Shown: one piece after another, positions 19,744 to 31,200 of the stretch
How the letters are laid out: each line of letters opens with the position of its first letter
How positions within the stretch are numbered: the stretch's first letter is position 1
Assembly: GCF_016808335.1 (NCBI RefSeq)
Contig: NC_053138.1
Span: 61,224,951-61,288,950, forward strand
Direction: 5' to 3'
DNA: 64,000 bases
Source: Panicum virgatum
Taxonomy: Eukaryota > Streptophyta > Magnoliopsida > Poales > Poaceae
Notes under the pieces: generated by a model
Databases searched by the model: none
Seen by the model: only the letters and a program-made list of their open reading frames with translations
Told to the model about the DNA's origin: nothing
Translations under genes and position numbers: made by a program

Positions 19744-21696
19744 TGTAACACCCCTGTGTTAATCATGCTCGCTAATCCCGAGTTAATTCGCTAATCGTGG
19801 ACTCAAGTTCGTCGTTAGCGCTAATCGCGTTCGCTTAGTAAACATCTACTCAGCCATTTTCGATCTCGTTTTTATCATCGATCCGAGCTCCAAATCAACT
19901 TTCGCCCAAAACAAAAGTTGTAGATCTTCTTTTCCTCTACAACTTTTATTTTGGCCAAATTTCATGTTCCCATATGGAATTTGGAGTTTCAGCTAGTCAA
20001 TTTCGAGTCAAAATCATTCAAACGAAGAAACAGTGGATCTCCTGTGCTAGACACGGTGTAGCTCGCTGGCCATACCGGCGACTGTGGCCGTCGGCGCGCC
20101 GCTTCCACGCGTCGGCAATCGCGTCTGAGCGCCGCTCTTCTCCTCACGCAGGCCTCGAAGCTTCCCGTCCAGCGCAGTCCTTTCATCTTCCTTCGAGCTC
20201 GCGTGCACGAGCCGAGCAGGGCGAGCAGAGCTCGTCGCGCCGGCCGTTCCTCGCCGTCCCGCCGCAAACCCTTCGCGCCCGAGCTCCCTAGCCTCACCCC
20301 GAAGATCCTCGACCCTCCTCGAGCTCGATTTGAGTCGCTCCACGGCCGAATCGAGCCTGCAGACGCCGTCCACCATTGAAGCTCCACGCCGAGCTCTGCC
20401 CTCTCTGCCAACGATCTTCCTCCGGCCATCCTCCACCCCAAATCGACCCCCGGTGAGCTTTCCCGCGACCTGCTCATGCTCCTCGACCCTCTCCCCACCC
20501 GAATCCGCGGCCGCCGCCGTCGTTTGGCCGCCGCGCCGCCGCGGACGTGCTGTGCGCCGCCCGCGCACACCGTCGGGCCTCCCTGCGCCCGCTCGCGGGC
20601 CCCCGCCGCACGCTCCGCAGCCGCTCGGCCTCACCGAAGCTTGCGCCGCCCCATCCCGCCGCCGCCTTGCTCCACAGCGGCCGGAACGCCGCGCGCCGCC
20701 ACCGCCCTTAGCCGCGAGCCGCCGCGCAAGCCCCCCTGCGCCTCCCCATGCGCCGCCGGCCGCCCTGCACCCCGGCCGCCCTGGGCCTCGGCTCGGCCCC
20801 GCCACAGCGCCGCCGGTCGGCCCCGCCGGCGGGGAGCGCCGCCGCGGGATGCGCCTGGCCGCGCGCCGCCCGTGCGTGCGAAACAGAGGAGCGGGATGCG
20901 AGCTGGGCCGGTGCCCACTGCCATGTGGGGCCCGGCTGTCAGCCCCCCCTCTCTTTATGTTTTTCAATTTGTTTATTTATTCTATTTCGGCTGTAAATTC
21001 TTAATTGCGTAGAAAATCACAGAAAAATGCGAAAAATTCCAAACAAATTTTGTTAGGTTTCTAAAATCAAGATCTTCAGAGGAAAAATACTTGTGCCTGA
21101 GAATTATCACTTTTGCCCTGCTGAAAATCCGGTTTGCGTTAAACCAAGTTTATTTATTACCGGTTGTTCTAGGGCTCTAAAAATTATGGAAAGTTCGCAG
21201 TGGTTTACTTTTTGCATGTGTAATCTACTGTAAAAAATTTTCAGGTGCTGGTGTTGTGCACTTTGGTGTAGATCTATTTATATTTCGTTTACCTTGCTAG
21301 GGTTGTTTTAATGCTTTGTTAGCAGCAGTAAATATTGGAAAATTTGGATGTCATGCCGTATTGCTTTCACGTTAAGCTGGTAAATTTTTGTTGCTAGAGC
21401 ATGTATGCAAGTTAGGTTTTTACTTATAAATTGCCCCTAGTTTTACTCTTTTCTTTATATAAATGTTGTTAGTTGTTTGTTTCATGCATGTGTAACCTTA
21501 GCAAAGCAAGTCTCGGTTTTAATCTATGCTGCTCTAAGTAAGTTTAATAGTTGTATTTGGAAGGAAACACTTCAGGCTAAAACGAGTTGAACTTCTGAAC
21601 CACATTGCTTTGTATCGTTTTGAAATGCATCTTTTCATAAGCACTCATGCATCGCACTGTGTCCTAACGGTTGCATGGCATATTTTTATTCGTGTA
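19744..21696 (+). mobile_element. 5' part of a long gypsy LTR
   Basis: Starts TGTAACACCCC, followed by about 300 bp of AT-rich sequence, a strongly GC-rich block (20047-20960) and another AT-rich stretch. The order resembles the first third of the LTR at 21697 and of the solo LTR at 55025-59244. It is cut at 21697 by a second LTR start. A minus-strand frame of 306 codons in the GC-rich block is low-complexity and is not called as a gene. Confidence 0.55.
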
Positions 21697-24600
21697 TGTA
21701 ACACCCTAGGTGTCTGCACAATAATTAAAAAGATGTCTGCACAGTAATTGTGTATGTTTTATATGCATCATGTGCTTAAATTGCTTAAAAAGGATCTCTT
21801 TGTAAATATAAAGGTTATATGTGTAATTATAATTTTATGCAAGGTCCTTTCTATAGTTATGTTGAATAGGTTGTGTAATTATAACTTTTGTGGAGGGTGT
21901 TTTTGCAAAATTCAGTGCATTTAATGCATGTCAGCAAAATTTGCTTTTAAGTGTAAGTTTAAAGTGAATTTGCATTGAAAAAGACAAAATTCCTAGAATT
22001 CAAATTCCCTTCTATGTTTTTAATTTTAGCTCTTGAATCTTTGGTCAAATAAATTTTTGCACAACATCAAAGTTGTAGATCTTGAAAAGTTGAACAACTT
22101 TCATGTTGGGCACTTTTCCATTTGAGCTTTGGTTTAAAAGTTATCGCTGGTTTACAGACTAGTCCCTGGAATTTTCGGAAATTGCAAAATGACCCTTATC
22201 CCCTTCCCCCACCTCCCTGCTCTGTTTCTCGCCGCCGCCCACCGACAGCGCCGCCCGCCGGTGACGTGGAGAGCCTGGAAGGCCACCCCTTTGCTTCGCG
22301 CTAGCACCCACGCGTCGCTCTGCTCCTCCTCCCCCGCCTGTTGCCTCGCGCTGGAGTCCCCCGGCCGTGCCACGCGCGCCGCCGAGCCCAGAAGCGTCCG
22401 CGCCGCCGCCACCTCGCCGTCGCGGTGGCAAGCACGCTGCAGAAGCCGCCGCCCTTTTCTAGCGAGCGCCCGAGCACTACAAGAGCCCCAGAAATCCATT
22501 CCTCCCTCTCTTTTGCATTCCCCTCGCTCTCACACCGCAGAACGCCGCCGCCGCCCCGCTTGAACGCCGGCGAGCTCACCCCGCCGCGGAGCCGCCACCA
22601 CAGACCCGCTCCACCCCAATAGCCCCCACCATTAGCCGCGCCTCGTCCTAGCGCAGCTCCCCAGCCCTTTTCCCTCGCCCGAACCCCACCGGAGCCACCC
22701 CGCTGCCGTGCTCCGAGCCCCGCAAGCCGCCGCTCACCGTCGACACCCCATCTCCGACCACCCTAGCCTCGATTCCAAGCACCCAGAGGTGCGCCTTGAA
22801 CCCGTGAAGCTCCCACGCCTTGTTCCCCTCGCCGCCGGTAAGCCCCTCGCCGGGAAACGGCCGGTCAACCACCGCCTCCCCTCTCTAACCCGGCCCAGGG
22901 ACCTCGGGTTGAAAGAAAGAAAACCCCAGGGGGTTATTTGAATAGCCCAAGACTCATTTGAATAGTGCTATAGGGACTTGTTTGTAATAGTGTGCTGTGA
23001 TCTTTGAAATTCAATATCAATTCATGGTAAATTCATAAAATAGCAAATCTGGATGTTTTGGAATCCTTGTGTAAACCTCTTTGCAGTAGAACCATAATAT
23101 GGTAGGTGTTTGTTGCAATTTTTTGCTGTATAATTTGTTTGGTGTCACTAGGTAAATAAATACTAGATGTTTAATCTTTTTCTTATCTGATGATTGAAAG
23201 CTTGTCTTGCAGTGAAACTTTTATGGTAGTTTGTTCTTATAACACTAGTTTTGCTATAAAAATTTCATGATCAGTTCTCTGGTGTAGCTATTTATTTGAT
23301 TTAATCCTTGTTTAGTAGACTTTATTTGTGTTAAATATTTTATGTTTGTAATAAATCATGAAAATAATTCTGCATGTTCTTTTTGAGTATCTTAGCTTGT
23401 CCAGGAAGTTTTAGCCTCAGTTCATGGCTATAACAGGAGCTAAAAATGAATCTTGCTAAATCTTATGTCTGTTTTGTTTATTTTCTCAGAATTAATTCTC
23501 TATAGATAAAATCATGAAAAATTTACAGTATCTAGCTAATTTCTGTGTGAACCTCCTGTTAAATTCTGAGCTTCTGTTTTGCTCTAGTTTGACCTATATA
23601 ATTCAAGCTTGTTATAGGTGTTGTCTGAATGAATGAATTGATGTGATTAAATGGCTACATGTCTTGGCATGATTTTTACAGGGTAGCTTAATCTGTTCAT
23701 GTTATGTTTATGGTAATTTTTTCTAAATTTATTTCTGTTTGTGCTTTGAGTTGTTTATTTATTAGCAAACCATGACTTATTGTTATAGGAAATCACTTCA
23801 CTTGTTAATGAAGTTGGTAAACTTCATTTGTGTTGTTGATCATGATGCCTTGTGTAGTTAGATTTGTTATTTAACTACTCTATAAATGATTGCCCATGTG
23901 TGTTTATAATACTGTTCTTGCATTACATATAGATACGACTGCTTTGTCGGACGGGACGTACGAGCTGATCCCGGAGTCTGACGGAGGTGATCTCGAAGCT
24001 CAAGTAAACACTGCTGAACTAACTGAAGCCCCGGACCAAAGTTCGGAAGAGCCTAGGGCTGAAATAGTTAGCAACTACCGAGAAGGCAAGTCCCGGACAT
24101 AACCTATATTTCAAATTATTATCATTTACTGTATTACTTACTTGTGCATTTACAGTTCTTAGGATTTCAATTGAAACCCTAGATGCATGATCCTAGGAAC
24201 CTATGTACTGAACACTAGACCTGAGTTCGACTACTTGCTAAGCTTATAGGACCGGTAAAAGTCGAGTGATTGCCTGTCACTCGCGAGCTTTATAGGAATT
24301 GCCTGTTTACTTTCTGTTATCAATATAAGGACGACAGACGGGGTTGTGATCGATATCATGACTTTATGTGAGAATCCGTATGTGTTGATGAACTTGCTAA
24401 GGTCGCGGTGTGTGGCAGTGCTGGTTAAGTTTTTGAAAGTACTAGCCACATGCCGTAAATATGGTACGCGGCAAGCCTAGTAGCCGATTGGACCGGGGAG
24501 TGGATATACCTCCCACTCTCTCTTAGGGATATGTTTTATTTTTATGTTGCGCAACACTACGACTTCGAGGGACAAGGTTCGGCCTTGGAGCCCTGTAGTC

Positions 24601-25527
24601 GGGGAGAGTGGCACTATCCACAAGCCGGAAAGAAAGGTCAACGGTTGTTTGGGAATGACCCGACGGTGTTCCAAACGTGTGTGCTAGGTTTATCCTTGCA
24701 AGGTTGAATTTCGATTCAGAATCGTCCGCCTCTCACGATGAAATGAGACTGCTTGATCTCTTTGCCACACAGAGTAAGAAGAGCAACAATATTATGATCA
24801 ATCTTGATGTTTGCTTAAAGTTCTACCATGATTGAATAGTAGTTGCTTACATAGAATGGTTAATCAACTAGAATCTTGAAAGCTAAAACTTGAAAGTAAG
24901 GACATACTCTTTATTGCTTTGCAGCAAAAGGAAAACCAGAGGCTCACAAAACCTTACATAGTCTAGCTAAGGTGGGCTACTTATACCCGTTGACGGTTAA
25001 GTCTTGCTGAGTATTAGAATACTCAGCCTTGCTGTTGAAACCCTTTTTCAGGTATGAGTTTTGAGGATCAGATCGCTAGCTTGACTTATCCTTGCTCGTT
25101 GCCTCCTGGCTGGTCCGTAGAGTGGGATACGTCTTCGACCGGCAATGACTATGACGAGTGATACCATGCTTGGGCTAGCCTGGTATCCTTTTGCGACGTG
25201 TTGTAGCCGTCGTGTTTTATCTTCCGCTGTCTAAACTCTGAACTTAAGTTATGGCTTGTATAACTGTTTTACTTAAGTTGGTTTTGTATTAATGGTTTGA
25301 ACTGGTTTGTAATCAATATTATGCCTGTGTTGTAAAAGTGTGGTTGTAATATCTCTGGACTCGCCTTCGTGCGGGGTATGCTTGTTCGATCCGAAAACCG
25401 GTGGTTGTATCGGGACGTTACCCGACAGACCAAGGATTGTTCCGTTTGAAGTGCGTTTGAGCCGGTGTTGCCTTTATGGTGATGGTCTGCGCACTTGAGT
25501 CGGGATAATTCAGGTGGTTCTGCCACA
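21697..25527 (+). repeat. 5' LTR of a chromovirus-like gypsy element (3.83 kb)
   Basis: Starts TGTAACACCCTAGGTGTCTG and ends GGTTCTGCCACA, directly followed by a PBS (TGGTATCAGAGC). The last 190 bp match the terminal part of the solo LTR at 55025 in reverse. Internal order: AT-rich lead, GC-rich exon-like block (22200-22900), AT-rich stretch, a small conserved open segment (23933-24086), AT-rich tail with CTGAGTATT...AATACTCAG. LTRs this long are unusual. Confidence 0.75.
23933..24102 (+). other. Conserved exon-like open segment inside gypsy LTRs
   Basis: An acceptor-like ACATATAG precedes a frame reading IDTTALSDGTYELIPESDGG and continuing acidic to a stop at 24100-24102. The antisense solo LTR carries the same segment at about 56440-56570, reading IDT..LADGTYELVPES with the later part out of frame. 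GACGG.ACGTACGAGCTG and CAAAGTTCGGAAGAGCC are conserved between the two. It could be an exon of an LTR-driven transcript or a captured gene piece. Protein function is unknown. Confidence 0.45.
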
Positions 25528-25811
25528 GCTGGTATCAGAGCTACAAGCGTACACCAGAGGTTTTGGAACCTTAAAAATAGTTTCCCGTATAAAATTGGAA
25601 CAACAAGGTATTTCGAAAAACTACGTTGGAATCGTTAAGGGTTGTGCATAGAACGTAAAGTCCTAGGGAATTTACGGGAATTACTAGGTGGTTATTTATG
25701 TATGGTTTTTGTTATCTGACTTCCAGCACTTTATATTTTGTCAAACCATACTCACAAGCAACCCTTAATTTTTGTAACGACGCACCTACGTGAGGTAAGA
25801 TGGTAAGGATC

Positions 25812-26062
25812 CTCAGTCAGCTGAGGGAGTCTGACCTTCCCGTCGGTGATGCGAGCCGAACGCTGCCCTCAAGCAGTGACTTACTTGAGGTGCTCCCAAT
25901 ATACCAACTATTAGTTGACTATATTGGAAGTAAAGTGTACTCAGTCAGCTGAGGGAGTCTGACCTTCCCGTCGGCGATGCGAACCGAACGCTGCGCTCAA
26001 GCAGTGGCCTACTTGAGCTGCTGCCAATAAATCGATCTCGGTCGACTATATTGGGAGTAAAG
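25812..26062 (+). repeat. 128-bp tandem repeat with palindromic start
   Basis: Units at 25812 and 25940 start with the palindrome CTCAGTCAGCTGAG and then GGAGTCTGACCTTCCCGTC. They differ by scattered substitutions. Confidence 0.85.
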
Positions 26063-26194
26063 GAACTCGTGAATACGTCTCTGAGCAGCGTATGTTAACG
26101 TTGGCCATACGGCGGGAATTGTATGGCTGCCGCTTCTATAGTGAGCGGTAATGTATGGGAACACTTTCATGAGTGCTGGCATGAAAGGTTCAAT

Positions 26195-26196
<2 letters not shown>

Positions 26197-26228
<32 letters not shown>
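26197..26228. repeat. (AT)16 microsatellite
   Basis: Uninterrupted AT dinucleotide run. Confidence 0.95.
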
Positions 26229-26231
<3 letters not shown>

Positions 26232-26842
26232 CTGTCAATCTTCTGCAGGTACACTAACCGCAATTCGATAAGTTAAGAACGGTTAGAATGTATCGACTAG
26301 CTATATAGGGAGAGCCGTATCTATGTATGCCACCGTGCTAACCACGTAAGCCCAACCATAGTTGGCAATTGTTTACCTTTGTGAGGACGGTCAGGACGTG
26401 CATGCATATTTAGTTGATGTTTGAGTTGGTTCCTAGTCTTTGAAATTAGTACATGAGCTTTTTAAGGAACTTCTAGTATAAATCCTCATAGATAAGTATT
26501 AGTGTGCTTAAACCATGAGTGAGTTAAATTTTGATTTTAGGAGCATGCGTGTTAAATGCTTAGACTTTCTTGGATGAAAAAGATGGTTTTGAGTCGTGCC
26601 TTCATCTTAAGCCCCATCTTGTTGTTATAAGGATTTTTTCATTCCTTAAAATCTCAAATGATGAACCAGTACTAAGTGTGGTTTATTATTTTCTGAGTTT
26701 GGAACCACATCATTTTTTGAATTAGAAGCCACTTGGGAGACTGAAAATTTTCTCCAAAGAAACTTTCCCGACTTTCTTATAACAAATCCAGGTACCAAGT
26801 CCTTGTATCATTTTCTTCCTATAATCTCGGGACGAGATTGGC

Positions 26843-26980
26843 TGTAACACCCTAGGTGTCTGCACAGTGAGTATGTCACATCAAATAGTGAGTATGTCAT
26901 TTGGTAATCAACATTCACAATGCGCATTCTTTTTGAGCTAGTTGGGTTAAACTTGAGCCTGATGTGATGCTATGTGAGTT
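26843..26980 (+). mobile_element. Truncated 3' LTR of the gypsy element
   Basis: TGTAACACCCTAGGTGTCTGCACA is identical to the first 24 bases of the 5' LTR at 21697. The similarity then fades and the rest of the LTR is missing. The right border is approximate. Confidence 0.5.
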
Positions 26981-27128
26981 ATCGAGCTTATTTCTTATCA
27001 TCCATAACAATCTCTCTCTTTTCCTTATCTTGCCTACAAACCCTAAGTTGAAATTGTGATTTTTTTTAAGCCATTACAACTTTCACGGATTGGAGTTACA
27101 CCACTAAAATTCATGAAATTGGAACCAT

Positions 27129-27233
27129 GCCACCATAAATTGCTTGGTGTTGGAAATATGTCACGCAAATTACTTGGGGTTGGAAATATGCCACCGTAAA
27201 ATTGCTTGGGGTTGGAAATATGCCACCACAAAC
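27129..27233 (+). repeat. Tandem array of a 31-bp unit, 3.3 copies
   Basis: The unit is about GCCACCRTAAATTGCTTGG plus TGTTGGAAATAT, starting near 27129, 27160, 27190 and 27222. Confidence 0.8.
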
Positions 27234-27340
27234 TCCTACATCAAGCGTGCTACAGTGGCATATTTCTAATTTCATGAATTGTAGTGGTGTACCTTCAATC
27301 ACTGAAATTGTAATGGCACGTATCTAACAAAAACCCTTAA

Positions 27341-27520
27341 AATTGGCTGGTGCCAGAGAGCAGTGGACCCAATGGCAGCTCCCGTCATCGAAAACGTCTA
27401 TGGGTAGTCATTAATGAGGTGTATGAGCTTTGATTGAAATTGGTTGGCACCAGAGAACAGTGGACCCAATGGCAGCTTCTGTCATCAGAAACGTCTATGA
27501 GTACTCGTTAATAAGGCTCA
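27341..27520 (+). repeat. 97-bp degenerate tandem duplication
   Basis: AATTGG[C/T]TGG...CCAGAG and CAGTGGACCCAATGGCAGCT occur at both 27341 and 27438 with matching spacing. Confidence 0.75.
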
Positions 27521-27731
27521 TGGTCTATGTGAAACGTTTATTTTATTTTATTATTATTTTTATCTACTAATAATGTAATATTATAGTTTGGAGATTAATA
27601 TTTTTATTACTACTAGTACTAGTAATCAAAACATTGGAAACTTGGAAATGGGAAAACCAGTGAAAAATGATCAAAACCCATTTGCCGTCGCCTACCTCGC
27701 TTTCTAGTCCCTTCTCTGAATTTCTCCCTCC

Positions 27732-27740
27732 CCTATAAAT
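27732..27740 (+). promoter_or_regulatory. Candidate TATA box upstream of the deacetylase gene
   Basis: CTATAAATT follows a pyrimidine-rich stretch (CTCCCTCCC). It lies 560 bp before the ATG, so it would imply a long leader containing the 118-bp repeats, or it may not be the promoter used. Confidence 0.35.
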
Positions 27741-27880
27741 TCTCCTTCCCTATCGCCAGCCCGTAGCGCGTTGGCAAGGCTGCTCGGTGGAGCGCCTGCC
27801 GCCCGCGTTGGAGCGCTGCTCGGCGGCGGTTCGCACTTGGGAATAGTGTTTCCTTAATTAAATATGCAGCTTCTCACGTG

Positions 27881-28113
27881 TGGAGCCATAAAAAGAGTGC
27901 GACGCACCCGTCGCCTACGGAATCTTCTGGTGATCTCGAGAAGAACGCGGACTTCGATTCTGAGTGTAGTTGTATGGCTATTTGTATGTATATACGCGTG
28001 GAGCCACAAAAGGAGTGCGACGCACCCGTCGCCTACGGAATCTTCCGGTGATCTCGAGAAGGACGCGGACTTCGGTTCTGAGTGTAGTTGTATGGCTATT
28101 TGTACGTATATAG
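27881..28113 (+). repeat. 118-bp tandem duplication upstream of the deacetylase gene
   Basis: The unit starts TGGAGCCA[T/C]AAAA[A/G]GAGTGCG at 27881 and 27999 and keeps CACCCGTCGCCTACGGAATC and GAGTGTAGTTGTATGGC in both copies. Only a handful of substitutions separate them. It ends about 185 bp before the deacetylase ATG. Confidence 0.9.
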
Positions 28114-28296
28114 TGGTGTGAGTGAGGTATGCATGTATAAAGTGGGTGGGTGTACATGTATGAATAGATTAGTACTCACATGAGAGGCGTCAAAAAAAAA
28201 ACAAAGCTCCCGCATCAGCCAAACAAAAGGAAAAGGAGAAGAAGAGAAAAAAAAAATCCCACGCCCCAAACCCCCGAATCCCCAGCGGCGGCGGCG

Positions 28297-31200
28297 ATGG
28301 ACCCCTCGTCGGCGGGCTCCGGCGGCAACTCCCTGCCGTCGGTCGGCCCCGACGGGCAGAAGCGGCGCGTGTGCTACTTCTACGACTCGGAGGTGGGCAA
28401 CTACTACTACGCAGGGTTAAAAAAACCGGCAGGAACCGGTCCGGTTACCGCGGTTACCGGTCTAACCGGCCCGGACCGGTTCCGGTTCCGGCCGGTTTCA
28501 AACCGGGCCAAATTCAAATTTTAAATTTGAATTCCAAAAAATGGAAAAATTCCAAAAAATTCTTAAAAATACTTTAAATTGCGACGAATCTAACGGTGTC
28601 GAATTTTTTCAAATATTCGTTCATTTAGTATACTTTGCGAGCATTTGAAGTTAAACAAAAAAAACGTGCATACAAAAGTATACAAATATAATGTAAAAGT
28701 AGTACAAAAGAGGGTTGGAGGGTTCATTTAGGCTAAAACATATTATACAAACATTCATTTAGTATACTTTGCGGTCATTTGAATTTAAACTAAAAAAGAA
28801 AAAAAATTGAATTTAACCTAAACCGACCGGTTACCGGTCAAACCGACCGGTAACCGGTCAAATCGGACCGGTAAACCGGTCTAACCGGACGGTTAGCCGT
28901 TCGAAACCGGTATAATTGCGGGTTTTGAATTCAAATTTGAGTTTGACTGGTTTTTACCGGTAACCGGTCAAACCGGACCGGTTAACCGGAACCGGTGGCC
29001 GGCGGTTCGGTGGAATCGGTCGGATAAAAAAACCTTGCTACTACGGGCAGGGCCACCCGATGAAGCCGCACCGCATCCGGATGACGCACTCGCTGCCGGC
29101 GCGCTACGGCCTCCTCAACCAGATGCAGGTGTACCGCCCCAACCCCGCCCGCGACCGCGACCTCAGCCGCTTCCACGCCGACGACTACATCAACTTCCTC
29201 CGCTCCGTCACGCCGGAGACGCAGCAGGACCAGATCCGCCTGCTCAAGCGCTTCAACGTCGACGAGGACTGCCCCGTCTTCGACGGCCTCTACAGCTTCT
29301 GCCAGACCTACGCCGGCGCCTCCGTCGGCGGCGCCGTCAAGCTCAACCACGGCCACGACATCGCAATCAACTGGTCCGGGGGCCTGCACCACGCGAAGAA
29401 GTGCGAGGCGTCCGGCTTCTGCTACGTCAACGACATCGTGCTCGCCATACTCGAGCTCCTCAAGCACCACGAGGTGATTATGGTTATGCTTCCTCTCATC
29501 TGTGCCCGTGATTGATTTGGTGTTTCGATTAGTTACGTCTCCGTGTAGTTTAGTAGTGATGGGTAATTCGGCGAAGTTGCTTGCTGATGAGTAGTTCCAT
29601 AAAGTTACTTGGTGATGGGTATGTGACGTTTGGGGTAGATTAGTCCCAGAAGTCGCTGTAACAAGCTTTCTCCATTCTACCGTCACTTGTTTCCAGCGAT
29701 GGCCTCCCTTCTTTGTATGTAAATGTTTCGTCAAGTCACGATTAGTGGTTCTGATGTGCTGATACCTGATATGTGACGTCTTAATATGCACAGAGTTCTG
29801 TATGTCGATATCGATATCCACCATGGAGATGGCGTAGAGGAGGCTTTCTACACAAGAGACAGGGTTATGACAGTCTCATTCCACAAGTTTGGGGATTATT
29901 TCCCAGGAACAGGGGATATCCGTGACATTGGGCACTCAAAGGGGAAGTATTATTCCCTGAATGTCCCTCTGGATGATGGGATTGATGACGAAAGCTACCA
30001 GTCCCTGTTCAAGCCAATCATGGGCAAGGTTATGGAGGTTTTCCGCCCTGGTGCTGTTGTGCTTCAGTGTGGTGCTGATTCCTTGTCTGGGGATAGGCTG
30101 GGCTGCTTCAATCTTTCAATAAGAGGTCATGCAGAATGTGTGAGGTACATGAGGTCTTTCAACGTTCCCTTGTTACTTCTCGGAGGTGGTGGATATACCA
30201 TAAGAAATGTTGCACGCTGTTGGTGCTATGAGGTATGATGATCTAAAACTGATTTTCTCAAGTGCTTTTTCCTGTGCACTACAATGGCTACCTGAAAGTT
30301 AATTACACAGAAAAATAGTTTAGAAATGACAAGAGAAGGTATAAGATAGAATGTGCTATAACCTGATATTATTCTATTTTCCTGATTCAGTCTGCATTCT
30401 AGATATTAGTGGTGTGTTGTTTTATTGTTGAGCATATTACAATTTAATCCTCAGAACACCAATGCTCCATGGTTTTGAGCAATACGTGTAATTGATTGCT
30501 TGGATGTTTTATCTCTCATTCAATTGCAACTTTTTGTTGAGATATTTTTGTGCATATGCACATATCTAGCAGGTGTACCTTCTTAGCCAAGTGTACTCTT
30601 ACATCAATCTTAGAACATATAGTGTAAATAAATTAGCCCAAAGGTTATTTGTATATTGTACCAAGTAGTGCCTTGTGGCTTTTGGTTTCAGATGTTCAAA
30701 TGACAAGTAATCAAGTATTATCCTTGTTTTACATTTTGATGCTATCTGTTGTTTGTTTTAACTAGCCTTTTCTTATTATTTATTTTATATCTTTGTGCAG
30801 ACAGGAGTTGCTCTTGGTCAAGAGCTTGAAGACAAGATGCCTGTCAATGAGTACTACAAGTACTTTGGTCCAGATTACACTCTTCATGTTGCACCAAGTA
30901 ACATGGAAAACAAAAATACACGACAGCAACTGGATGATATAAGAAACAAACTTCTGGACAATCTTTCAAAACTTCGACATGCCCCTAGTGTCCAGTTTCA
31001 AGAGCGACCTCCTGATGCAGAGTTACCTGAGGTGAGCAACTGAGCATCTTATTATAAGCAGCAAGTTAACTGGTCCAGTGTCCATGCATTTTTTTTTATC
31101 TGAAGATAAATTACGGTGAAAAAGGGTCTGTTGTAGTTTCTGGATGCTTTATGTTATCCTCATGAGCATTAGATGTTTGGTTTCTGTTAATTTTTAATTT

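Larger units (their letters stand above)
25528..26842 (+). mobile_element. Deleted internal region of the gypsy element
   Basis: Begins with PBS GCTGGTATCAGAGCTAC. No gag or pol domains remain. The extreme 3' end CTCGGGACGAGATTGG encodes NLGTRL, the usual last residues of chromovirus (Tekay/Retrosat-like) integrase, directly before a second LTR start at 26843. Hence it is an internally deleted, non-autonomous chromovirus. Confidence 0.6.

Noticed and set aside
20047..20967. 306-codon minus-strand open frame
   Set aside because: Low-complexity Arg/Ala/Gly-rich translation inside the GC-rich part of a gypsy LTR, with overlapping frames on both strands open as expected from GC content and no recognisable domain.
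19744..25527. One single 5.8-kb LTR
   Set aside because: A second LTR start (TGTAACACCCTAGG) at 21697 matches the partial 3' LTR at 26843, and the distances from 21697 fit the solo LTR better. Two nested LTRs are more likely.
27129..27233. CRISPR-like array
   Set aside because: About 31-bp units without unique spacers, in a plant genome; a simple tandem repeat.
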